A stretch of 12,466 nucleotides of DNA from positions 1 to 12,466 of the forward strand of contig JAFZRK010000086.1 in NCBI GenBank assembly GCA_017619905.1. Direction: 5' to 3'. The DNA is from Bacillota bacterium (GTDB taxonomy: Bacteria; Bacillota; Clostridia; Peptostreptococcales; Anaerovoracaceae). Positions 7,018 through 12,466 of this stretch are shown in pieces. The notes under the pieces were generated by a model that ran no database searches, was not told where the DNA came from, and saw nothing but the letters and a program-made list of their open reading frames with translations. Both the position numbers and the translations under genes were made by a program. Position 1 is the first letter of the stretch, and each line of letters opens with the position of its first letter.

Positions 7018-8418
7018 ATGAAAGTTTACAACACTCTTACAAGAAGAAAAGAAGAACTGGTACCGCAGGATCCCAAGCGTCTCACCATGTACGTCTGCGG
7101 ACCCACGGTCTACAACTACATACACATAGGCAACGCAAGACCCATCGTGGTCTTCGACACCATGCGCAAGTACCTGGAGTACCGCGGCCAGAAAGTAAAA
7201 TACGTCCAGAACTTCACGGACGTGGACGATAAGATCATAAACCGCGCCAGGGAAGAGGGCATATCCGCGCTGGAGGTGGGCGAAAAGTACATCGCCGCCT
7301 ACTACGAGGACGTAAAGCAACTGAACGTTGCGCCTGCAACCGTCCATCCCCGCGTCACCCAGACCATGCCGGACATCATCAAGTTCGTGCAGGGCCTCAT
7401 CGACAAGGGCATGGCCTACGAAGTGAACGGCGACGTCTACTACCGCACCCGCAAGTTCCCCGGCTACGGCAAGCTCTCCGGCAAGAACATAGACGACCTG
7501 GAAGCCGGCGCGCGCGTGGACGTCAACGACATAAAGGAGGATCCGCTGGACTTCGCGCTTTGGAAGGCCAGAAAGTCCGAGGATGAGATCGCCTGGGAGA
7601 GCCCCTGGGGCATGGGACGTCCCGGCTGGCACATAGAGTGCTCCGCAATGTCCAAGAAATACCTGGGCGACACCATAGACCTGCACGCGGGCGGCGAGGA
7701 CCTGCAGTTCCCGCATCACGAGAACGAGATAGCCCAGTCCGAAGGCCTTACAGGCAAGACCTTCAGCCGCTACTGGATGCACAACGGCTTCATAAACATA
7801 GACGGTGAAAAGATGTCCAAATCCGCGGGCAACTTCTTCCTGCTGCGCGACGTCCTTAAGGAGTACGACGGCGAAGTGCTGCGCTACTTCCTGCTGAGCG
7901 CGCAGTACAGAGGCCCCATCAACTTCTCCAGGGACCTTATGGAAGCCGCAAAGGCGGGCCTGGAGCGCATGCAGAACTGCAAGTCGACCCTGCAGCACCT
8001 GATGGCTCACGGAGCGGACGGCGACATGACGGCGGCGGAGGCGGAAAAGCTGGCCTCTTACGACGCTCACAAGCAGAAGTTCATCGACAGCATGGACGAC
8101 GACCTTAACACCGCGGACGCCATAAGCGCCATATTCGAACTGGTCGCGGACATCAACAGGGACGTAGCGGGCGGAGCCACCAAGGCGTTTGCCAAGGCAG
8201 CGTTCGGGCTCCTGGACGAACTTACCGGAGTCCTGGGCCTTCTGAGACAGGAAAAGAAAGAGGAAATAGATGCAGAACTGCAGAAACTCATCGACGAGCG
8301 CGCAGCCGCAAGAAAAACCAAAGACTGGGCAACAGCCGACAGGATCCGCGACGAGCTCGCAGCCAGAGGCATCACCCTCAAAGACACTCCCCAGGGAGTC
8401 CAGATCGTCAGATCTTAA
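7018..8418 (+). CDS. cysS: Cysteinyl-tRNA synthetase
   Basis: This 466-residue class I synthetase charges tRNA-Cys. The Rossmann core contains the HIGH-type signature HIGN (36-39) within CGPTVYNYIHIGNARP, and the second signature KMSKS (265-269). The zinc site that selects cysteine is complete: C27, C208 (WHIECSAMS), H233 and E237 (FPHHENEIAQSE). A DALR-type helical domain and a basic C-terminal tail (about 340-466) contact the anticodon. Length is normal. It follows proS by 49 bases and precedes mrnC, the usual order in Firmicutes; no T-box leader is present in the short gap, so control is probably at operon level. Confidence 0.97.
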   Translation: MKVYNTLTRRKEELVPQDPKRLTMYVCGPTVYNYIHIGNARPIVVFDTMRKYLEYRGQKVKYVQNFTDVDDKIINRAREEGISALEVGEKYIAAYYEDVKQLNVAPATVHPRVTQTMPDIIKFVQGLIDKGMAYEVNGDVYYRTRKFPGYGKLSGKNIDDLEAGARVDVNDIKEDPLDFALWKARKSEDEIAWESPWGMGRPGWHIECSAMSKKYLGDTIDLHAGGEDLQFPHHENEIAQSEGLTGKTFSRYWMHNGFINIDGEKMSKSAGNFFLLRDVLKEYDGEVLRYFLLSAQYRGPINFSRDLMEAAKAGLERMQNCKSTLQHLMAHGADGDMTAAEAEKLASYDAHKQKFIDSMDDDLNTADAISAIFELVADINRDVAGGATKAFAKAAFGLLDELTGVLGLLRQEKKEEIDAELQKLIDERAAARKTKDWATADRIRDELAARGITLKDTPQGVQIVRS

Positions 8419-8527
8419 GAAAGGTGTCAGATCGCCCGGACAGAGCAAAAAGAGTTCCTCCGGTTTTCTGAGAGACATATTCAACAACGCAGACAGAGCG
8501 TAGCGCTTTCCGGCGCGGGAACGGCAC

Positions 8528-8938
8528 ATGCAGAACGACCCCGGACAGAAGAATATTCTGGAGCTCGCGTACCTGGGCGACGCTCTGTACGAGCTGTACG
8601 TAAGGGAGCACGTGCTCCGTACTGCTTCCACCCCGCGTGCGGATCTTCTCCACAAGGAGGGGGTGCGCTTCGTGTGCGCCGCAGGTCAGGCGGAGGCGCT
8701 CAGGACCATGGCGGACGAGGGGTTCCTTACGGAAGACGAGGCAGATTTCGCAAGAAGAGCGCACAACCACAAGACCGCTACTAAGCCGAAGAACGCGGAT
8801 CCGGTGGACTACAAATGGGCCACCGCTTTCGAAGCGCTGCTGGGGCTAAAGCACCTGAGCGGAGAAAAGGAACGGCTTGCGGAGCTGATGCGCAGAGCCA
8901 TTGAAATTACTGAAGAGAGGCACAACAGCAATGCCTAA
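8528..8938 (+). CDS. mrnC: Mini-ribonuclease III (23S rRNA maturation)
   Basis: The product is 136 residues, a lone RNase III catalytic domain without the dsRNA-binding domain, as expected for Mini-III. It has the signature LAYLGDALYELYVREH (13-28) with catalytic D18, and WATAFEALLG (97-106) with catalytic E102; RRAHNHKTATKPKNAD (76-91) matches the basic, conserved RNA-contact segment of the family. In B. subtilis, Mini-III trims both ends of 23S rRNA precursor with help from L3. The ribosome site is weak (CGGGA at 8516-8520). Its stop codon lies within the start of rlmB, so the two rRNA-processing genes are coupled. The 109 bases between cysS and this gene hold no feature I can support. Confidence 0.93.
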   Translation: MQNDPGQKNILELAYLGDALYELYVREHVLRTASTPRADLLHKEGVRFVCAAGQAEALRTMADEGFLTEDEADFARRAHNHKTATKPKNADPVDYKWATAFEALLGLKHLSGEKERLAELMRRAIEITEERHNSNA

Positions 8939-9869
8939 GAGAGACAACCCCAGAACGGGGCCTAAATACGAAAAGACCGCCGCGCCTGCAGGGAAAAAGA
9001 CCGCTGGCAGAGGCAGAACGGCAGGGGCCGCTAAGGTCTCCGGAACTGCTTCCAGATCCGCGGCAAAGACCGGCGGACGCAGCGCCGCCGCAAAGACCGG
9101 AACGGCAAGATCCGCCGCAAAGAGGCCACAGCTTCAGGAGGAGAACCCCAACCTGCTGATAGGCCGCAACCCCATAACGGAGGCCATAAAGGCGGGCCGC
9201 CCCATAGACAAACTGCTCATGCAGAAGGACGCGGAGGGCTCCGCGCGCCAGATAGCTTCGCTCGCCCGCGAGGAGGGCATACCCGTCCAGTACGTGGACA
9301 AGCTGGTCCTGGACAAACTGGCTCCCGGCAAGGCGCATCAGGGTGTCGCCGCTTACGCCGCCGCTCACAAATACGTGGGAGTGGAGAACATTCTGGCAGC
9401 TGCAAAAGCCAAAGGGGAGGATCCGCTGGTCGTAGTTCTGGACGAGCTGGAGGATCCGCACAATCTGGGAGCAATACTGCGTTCCGCGGATGCCGCCGGG
9501 GCTCACGGTGTAATAATACCGTCCAGGCGCTCCGTAACGCTCACCGAGACGGTGGCAAAGGCCTCGGCCGGAGCCATAGAATACGTGCCGGTGGCAAAGA
9601 CCGGCAACCTGTCGCGCTGCATAGATCTTCTCAAGTCCAAGGGGCTGTGGATCGCGGCCGTAGACATGGACGGCACGGACTACCGCGCTTCGGACCTCAA
9701 GGGTCCGCTGGCGCTCATAATAGGCGGGGAAGGGAAGGGCGTGTCGCCCAACCTTAAGACAAAGAGCGACTATGTAATTTCCATCCCCATGTACGGACAC
9801 GTCAACTCGCTCAACGCGTCGAACGCCGCGGCGATAGTGCTTTTCGAAGCCGCCGGGCAGAGGCGCTGA
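8931..9869 (+). CDS. rlmB: 23S rRNA (guanosine-2'-O)-methyltransferase RlmB-like, SPOUT family
   Basis: The product is a TrmH/SpoU-type 2'-O-methyltransferase. I chose the ATG at 8931 (312 residues) over an in-frame TTG at 8901, because AGAGAGG (8914-8920) precedes it and the overlap with mrnC is then eight bases. Domains: a basic Ala/Lys/Arg/Thr/Gly tail (1 to about 66), a substrate-binding domain (about 72-150, from LLIGRNPITEAIKAG), and the knotted methyltransferase domain with motif 1 LDELEDPHNLGAILRSADAAG (170-190; N178, R184), motif 2 LIIGGEGKGVS (262-272) and motif 3 GHVNSLNASNAAAIVLFE (289-306). RlmB proper methylates G2251 of 23S rRNA; Firmicutes paralogues can have other rRNA targets. 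The tail is about 60 residues longer than in compact members of the family. Confidence 0.92.
   Translation: MPKRDNPRTGPKYEKTAAPAGKKTAGRGRTAGAAKVSGTASRSAAKTGGRSAAAKTGTARSAAKRPQLQEENPNLLIGRNPITEAIKAGRPIDKLLMQKDAEGSARQIASLAREEGIPVQYVDKLVLDKLAPGKAHQGVAAYAAAHKYVGVENILAAAKAKGEDPLVVVLDELEDPHNLGAILRSADAAGAHGVIIPSRRSVTLTETVAKASAGAIEYVPVAKTGNLSRCIDLLKSKGLWIAAVDMDGTDYRASDLKGPLALIIGGEGKGVSPNLKTKSDYVISIPMYGHVNSLNASNAAAIVLFEAAGQRR
9055..9125 (+). repeat. Imperfect direct repeats coding for the basic tail of RlmB
   Basis: Three related units built on CCGC(G/C)GCAAAGA(C/G) occur near 9058, 9087 and 9113, coding for repeated SAAKTG / SAAAKTG / SAAKRP blocks. This points to growth of the low-complexity tail by unit duplication. 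The repeat is inside the rlmB frame and all units keep the frame. Confidence 0.5.
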
Positions 9870-9891
9870 TCATCAGATAAAGGAGAAAGCC

Positions 9892-10503
9892 ATGAACTAC
9901 GAGGAACTCAAGAAACTCACCGACGAACAGCTGGTGGAGCTTGCCCAGAAGGGCGACGCGGAAGCCGAAGAACTGCTTATTGGCAGGTACAAGAACATCG
10001 TCTCGTCCAGAGCCGCCATCTACTACATAATCGGCGGAGACCGCGACGACGTCATCCAGGAGGGCATGATAGGGCTGTTCAAGGCCATCCGCAGTTACAA
10101 GGCGGACGGAGGGTCCTCCTTCTCGAACTACGCGTACATGTGCATATCCAGGCAGATCGTTTCTGCGATCAGGGCCGCTTCCCGCGAGAAGCATTCCCCG
10201 CTCAACGACGCGGTATCGCTGGATCAGCCGGTAGTATGGGACGCCAACATGTACAACACGCTTGCCGACGTGATCCCAGCCGGTCTGAATTCCGATCCGG
10301 AGAACATCGTTGCCAAGACCGAGCTTCTGGAATCGATCGTAGGGCAGAAAAACGTCTCTTTCAGCAAGCTTGAGCACGCGACGATAAAATACCTCACCCA
10401 GGGCAAGACCTACCGCGAGATCGCCGCTCTGACCTTTAAAACGCCCAAGCAGATAGACAACGCCATCCAGCGCATACGCGCGAAACTGCAGAACGCGCGC
10501 TAG
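9892..10503 (+). CDS. sigH: RNA polymerase sigma factor of the sigma-H (Spo0H) type
   Basis: The 203-residue product is a sigma-70-family factor lacking regions 1.1 and 3. Region 2 spans about 24-95, with IGGDRDDVIQEGMIGLFKAIRSY (47-69) for core binding and SFSNYAYMCISRQI (76-89) for -10 recognition and melting; region 4 spans about 155-200, with the helix-turn-helix in KTYREIAALTFKTPKQIDNAIQRIRAKL (172-199). The region-2 block closely resembles B. subtilis SigH (IGADREDIVQEGMIGLYKAIR), and the position after rlmB is the usual one. In B. subtilis SigH starts the shift to stationary phase, competence and sporulation; whether this organism sporulates cannot be told here. The start is preceded by AAAGGAG. 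The gene is slightly shorter than its B. subtilis counterpart. Confidence 0.93.
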   Translation: MNYEELKKLTDEQLVELAQKGDAEAEELLIGRYKNIVSSRAAIYYIIGGDRDDVIQEGMIGLFKAIRSYKADGGSSFSNYAYMCISRQIVSAIRAASREKHSPLNDAVSLDQPVVWDANMYNTLADVIPAGLNSDPENIVAKTELLESIVGQKNVSFSKLEHATIKYLTQGKTYREIAALTFKTPKQIDNAIQRIRAKLQNAR

Positions 10504-10509
10504 AACGGA

Positions 10510-10549
10510 AAACACTTAAAACTGCCCGGTTTCGGGTGTAAAAGTGTTT
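10510..10549 (+). terminator. Probable weak terminator hairpin after sigH
   Basis: AAACACTT (10510-10517) pairs exactly with AAGTGTTT (10542-10549), and inside it CCCG (10525-10528) pairs with CGGG (10533-10536) around a GTTT loop. It starts six bases after the sigH stop codon. The trailing T-run is only three bases, so termination may be leaky. Its right arm shares two bases with the -35 box of the tRNA promoter. Confidence 0.55.
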
Positions 10550-10576
10550 GACAACTGCGCCTTGCGCAAGTATAAT
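10548..10576 (+). promoter_or_regulatory. Perfect consensus sigma-A promoter of tRNA-Thr
   Basis: TTGACA (10548-10553), a spacer of exactly 17 bases, then TATAAT (10571-10576), a full match to the consensus, as expected for a stable RNA gene. The start site should lie near 10583, leaving a short 5' leader to be removed by RNase P at 10609. The spacer holds a perfect inverted repeat, TGCGC-ctt-GCGCA (10556-10568). Confidence 0.88.
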
Positions 10577-10608
10577 AATTGGCGTCGCGGACTGCGGCGC
10601 CATATGAT

Positions 10609-10684
<76 letters not shown>

Positions 10685-10685
10685 A

Positions 10686-10718
10686 AAAACCCCGAAATTT
10701 CAACGGTTTCGGGGTTTT
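10686..10718 (+). terminator. Strong intrinsic terminator of tRNA-Thr
   Basis: AAAACCCCGAAA (10686-10697) is the exact reverse complement of TTTCGGGGTTTT (10707-10718), with a nine-base loop; the right arm ends in four T. It begins right after the tRNA CCA end. With A-runs on the left arm it may also work on the opposite strand. Confidence 0.92.
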
Positions 10719-10733
10719 AAAATAATAAGTCTG

Positions 10734-10752
10734 AAAGATGAGGTCACAAGTT
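10734..10752 (+). repeat. Direct repeat copy 2, partial tRNA-Thr duplicate (candidate attachment-site remnant)
   Basis: AAAGATGAGGTCACAAGTT differs from the tRNA copy by two bases and lies 16 bases beyond the terminator, where the sequence turns more A+T-rich. The rest of the tRNA 3' end is not repeated. Such a partial copy is what a mobile element integrated at the tRNA, or a decayed one, would leave; chance similarity is not excluded. Confidence 0.45.
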
Positions 10753-10756
10753 TCAA

Positions 10757-10788
10757 AAAATGTGGGGAAAATGTGGGGAAATGTGGGG
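10757..10788 (+). repeat. Three tandem copies of (A)AAATGTGGGG
   Basis: Units at 10757-10767, 10768-10778 (both AAAATGTGGGG) and 10779-10788 (AAATGTGGGG) follow head to tail, five bases after the partial tRNA copy. Short direct repeats beside an attachment site can be integrase arm sites, but nothing in the window proves that role. Confidence 0.8.
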
Positions 10789-10802
10789 AACGTGATGTGT
10801 CC

Positions 10803-10928
10803 CTAATAGCAAAGACATATGAAAAATTCCTTGACCGCTATCTTAAGATTGTTCCCGCCTATTCGTTCGGGCTCGGGAAAAAAGAGCTTCTTCCAAACGA
10901 GGAGCTAAAAAAATTTCTCGGATATTGA
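10803..10928 (+). pseudogene. Unidentified gene remnant (C-terminal fragment)
   Basis: A frame open through the G-rich repeats continues to a TGA at 10926-10928. From about 10803 it has protein-like composition, including KTYEKFLDRYLKIVPAYSF, GLGKKELLP and a final ELKKFLGY. There is no ATG and no ribosome site for it; only GTG codons at 10773 and 10797 could start it, giving about 51 or 43 residues. The abrupt join to repeat sequence suggests the 3' end of a larger gene cut by recombination. I do not recognise the family. It could also be a fortuitous open frame. Confidence 0.35.
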
Positions 10929-10933
10929 CAAAA

Positions 10934-10947
10934 CCTGCAATTGCAGG
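10934..10947. promoter_or_regulatory. Perfect 14-bp palindrome ahead of the MFS gene (candidate operator)
   Basis: CCTGCAATTGCAGG is fully self-complementary and lies 16 bases before the transporter ATG. It sits directly after a TTGACA (10925-10930), but no -10 box follows at the right distance. It could bind a dimeric regulator or form a small RNA hairpin; no partner regulator is visible. Confidence 0.4.
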
Positions 10948-10963
10948 CCGGGATTTGTGAAAG

Positions 10964-12172
10964 ATGAATAATAAAAAAGAAAAATCTTTATCCGGCGCAA
11001 TAGCATTTATAACCCTGATGGGGATCGTGAGTCTGTTTTCAGACATGACCCATGAAGGCGCTAGGAGCATACTGGGAAATTACCTGAACCTTGCGGGAGC
11101 TTCTGCCGCGACCATCGGATTTGTGTCAGGGGCAGGCGAACTGTTCGGGTATTCGCTGCGGATCATTTCCGGATTAATAGCCGATAAAACAAAGAAATAC
11201 TGGACACTTGTCATCGCAGGATATGCAATACAGGTACTGGCAATTCCGGCGTTGGCGCTCATTCCGGAGCATGGCTGGTTTTGGGCCTGCGGCCTGGTGA
11301 TCCTGGAAAGGATCGGAAAAGCGATAAAAAAGCCTGCCAAAAACACGCTAGTCAGCTTTGCGGCAAGCGAGATCGGGACTGGAAAAGGCTTTGCCTATCA
11401 GGAATTCCTGGACCAGCTCGGCGCGTTTCTGGGACCGGTGCTCCTCTTCGCAACAGCTCTTGTAAAAGGTACAGACGACCTGTTTGCAACATACAGGGCA
11501 TCCTTTGCGGTATTGCTTGTTCCCGCACTGATCACCATAGCTCTTGTTGTAGCGGCGAAGATCAAATATCCTGATCCTGAGATGTTTGAAAAGCAGGATG
11601 ATAAACCGGAGGACTTCAAGTTCAGAAAGTCATTTATCCTGTACATGGCGGCCATCTGCTTTTTTGCCTTCGGCTTTGCCGACTTTACATTGATCACGCT
11701 TCATGCGGCTAATGCGGGAGCGTTTCCGGAATCCACGCTTAGCCTGCTCTATGCGGGAGCAATGGCAGTGGATGCTTTTGCTGCCTTGTTCTTCGGCTGG
11801 CTTTATGATAAGGTAGGGCTGAAGGCACTGATCATTTCCACGCTGTGCAGTACTTTCTTTTCCTGTTTTGTTTTTATGACAGGAAATGCCTGGATGATCG
11901 GGATCGGAATCATCCTGTGGGGAATTGGAATGGGCGCCCAGGAAAGTATTATGAAAGCAGCTGTCAGCGGGATCATCCCCCGCTCCATGCGAAGTACGGG
12001 TTTCGGTATTTTTGAGACCGGTTTTGGTATTGCCTGGTTTCTTGGCAGCTGGCTTCTCGGTGCATTGTATGACCTGAATCCGGTATATCTTGTTGCTGTG
12101 TCAGTGATATCGCAGCTTCTGGCAATTGGATTCTATATTATGTGTCTTCGCAGCGATAAGGCAGATCGCTAA
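10964..12172 (+). CDS. Major facilitator superfamily transporter, substrate unknown
   Basis: The 402-residue product is strongly hydrophobic, consistent with 12 membrane helices in two halves joined by a charged cytoplasmic loop (about 200-222, with PDPEMFEKQDDKPEDF). MFS motif A appears after helix 2 as GLIADKTKKYW (70-80) and again in the second half as GWLYDKVG. The N-terminal SLFSDMTHEGARSI and ERIGKAIKKPAKNTLVS segments mark an MFS branch of uncharacterised bacterial and archaeal transporters. No substrate can be assigned; efflux is only a possibility. Ribosome binding is weak (GTGAAAG at 10956-10962). Codon use and A+T content differ from the housekeeping genes upstream, which fits horizontal gain. 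A GNAT acetyltransferase follows after 25 bases, so the two are likely co-transcribed. Confidence 0.88.
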   Translation: MNNKKEKSLSGAIAFITLMGIVSLFSDMTHEGARSILGNYLNLAGASAATIGFVSGAGELFGYSLRIISGLIADKTKKYWTLVIAGYAIQVLAIPALALIPEHGWFWACGLVILERIGKAIKKPAKNTLVSFAASEIGTGKGFAYQEFLDQLGAFLGPVLLFATALVKGTDDLFATYRASFAVLLVPALITIALVVAAKIKYPDPEMFEKQDDKPEDFKFRKSFILYMAAICFFAFGFADFTLITLHAANAGAFPESTLSLLYAGAMAVDAFAALFFGWLYDKVGLKALIISTLCSTFFSCFVFMTGNAWMIGIGIILWGIGMGAQESIMKAAVSGIIPRSMRSTGFGIFETGFGIAWFLGSWLLGALYDLNPVYLVAVSVISQLLAIGFYIMCLRSDKADR

Positions 12173-12197
12173 ATCGGTATTTGCAGGTGAGTTGATT

Positions 12198-12466
12198 ATG
12201 GATTTTTTAGATACGGATTTTCTGGAAAGCAACGAAATCAAGCTGCTCTTGGAACGGAAAGCGGAAGCCGATCCCGTGAGAAACTGGGTTCCTGCATATC
12301 ATTTTATGATTTGCGATAAGCAAGGGAACGGTATGGGGCAATGCGATTTGAGAATCGGATATAATGACGGCCTTTATTACGGAGGCCATATTGGTTACAG
12401 CATCAATGAAGAATACCGTGGTCACCATTATGCAGCAAAAGCATGTATGCTGTTGTTTGAACTTGC
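12198..12466 (+). CDS. GNAT-family N-acetyltransferase (partial, 3' cut by window)
   Basis: Eighty-nine residues are visible before the window ends. The segment DGLYYGGHIGYSINEEYRGHHYAAKA (57-82) is typical of the GNAT core: a beta-strand pair, then the acetyl-CoA pyrophosphate loop (R74-G-H-H-Y-A) and the start of the following helix. GNAT enzymes move an acetyl group from acetyl-CoA to an amine such as a protein N-terminus, polyamine or drug; the substrate here is unknown. The start is backed by AGGTGAG (12185-12191), six bases ahead. It follows the MFS gene closely and shares its composition, so it belongs to the same accessory block. Confidence 0.85.
   Translation, partial: MDFLDTDFLESNEIKLLLERKAEADPVRNWVPAYHFMICDKQGNGMGQCDLRIGYNDGLYYGGHIGYSINEEYRGHHYAAKACMLLFEL

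Noticed and set aside
8270..8503. A 77-residue plus-strand frame overlapping the end of cysS
   Set aside because: It is mostly an out-of-frame reading of the cysS 3' end, has no ribosome site and low-complexity composition; a frameshifted cysS tail is not needed because cysS has normal length.
6841..8655. Very long minus-strand open frame (604 residues) opposite the end of proS and all of cysS, and similar long frames opposite other genes
   Set aside because: The plus strand has complete enzymes with all motifs; G+C-rich codon use leaves few stops on the opposite strand, and the antisense products show no recognisable domain or proper start.
8901..8930. TTG at 8901 as the rlmB start
   Set aside because: It adds ten residues with no good ribosome site and a deeper overlap with mrnC, while the ATG at 8931 has AGAGAGG upstream.
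10757..10788. CRISPR array or G-quadruplex from the GGGG repeats
   Set aside because: The units are directly adjacent with no spacers, and only three closely spaced GGGG runs exist, one short of a normal quadruplex.
10831..10859. TTGACC at 10831 as a promoter for the MFS gene
   Set aside because: No -10-like hexamer occurs 16-18 bases downstream.

Overview
The window looks like a chromosomal segment of a Gram-positive anaerobe of the class Clostridia. The run radA end, carD, yacL-like PIN/TRAM, ispDF, proS, cysS, mrnC, rlmB, sigH is the conserved order that Bacillus and Clostridia keep around their translation and sporulation-sigma genes. All genes with a clear call lie on the + strand. Codon use in 1-10500 is G+C-rich and uniform (frequent ata, aag, gag, ctt). 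I could not assign a genus.

Region 1 (1-2266) holds the last codons of a probable radA, then a two-component pair: an OmpR/PhoB-type regulator and a membrane histidine kinase whose TTG start overlaps the regulator stop by 11 bases. In many relatives disA (c-di-AMP synthase) follows radA; no disA is seen here.

Region 2 (2267-10503) is a housekeeping block. Two tandem sigma-A-like promoters precede a CarD-family gene. Then come a membrane PIN/TRAM protein, a fused IspD-IspF isoprenoid enzyme, prolyl-tRNA synthetase with an editing insert, cysteinyl-tRNA synthetase, the Mini-III ribonuclease that matures 23S rRNA, a 23S rRNA 2'-O-methyltransferase with a long basic tail, and the sigma-H-type factor. 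Gaps are short (3-110 bases) and the mrnC and rlmB reading frames overlap, so much of this is probably co-transcribed, joining translation, rRNA maturation, isoprenoid synthesis and a stationary-phase sigma factor.

Region 3 (10504-10720) has a hairpin after sigH that overlaps a perfect consensus promoter (TTGACA, 17 bp, TATAAT) driving tRNA-Thr(GGT), followed by a strong intrinsic terminator.

Region 4 (10720-12466) changes character: it is more A+T-rich, with different codon use. It opens with an imperfect copy of part of the tRNA-Thr gene, three G-rich tandem repeats and an apparent gene remnant, then a perfect 14-bp palindrome, an MFS transporter and a GNAT acetyltransferase cut by the window end. 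In relatives the ribosomal/secE/nusG genes often follow sigH. The simplest reading is an accessory island or its remains inserted at the tRNA-Thr gene. I see no integrase, CRISPR array, defence operon or insertion sequence, and no convincing undescribed system; the tRNA-Thr junction is the part most worth a second look.
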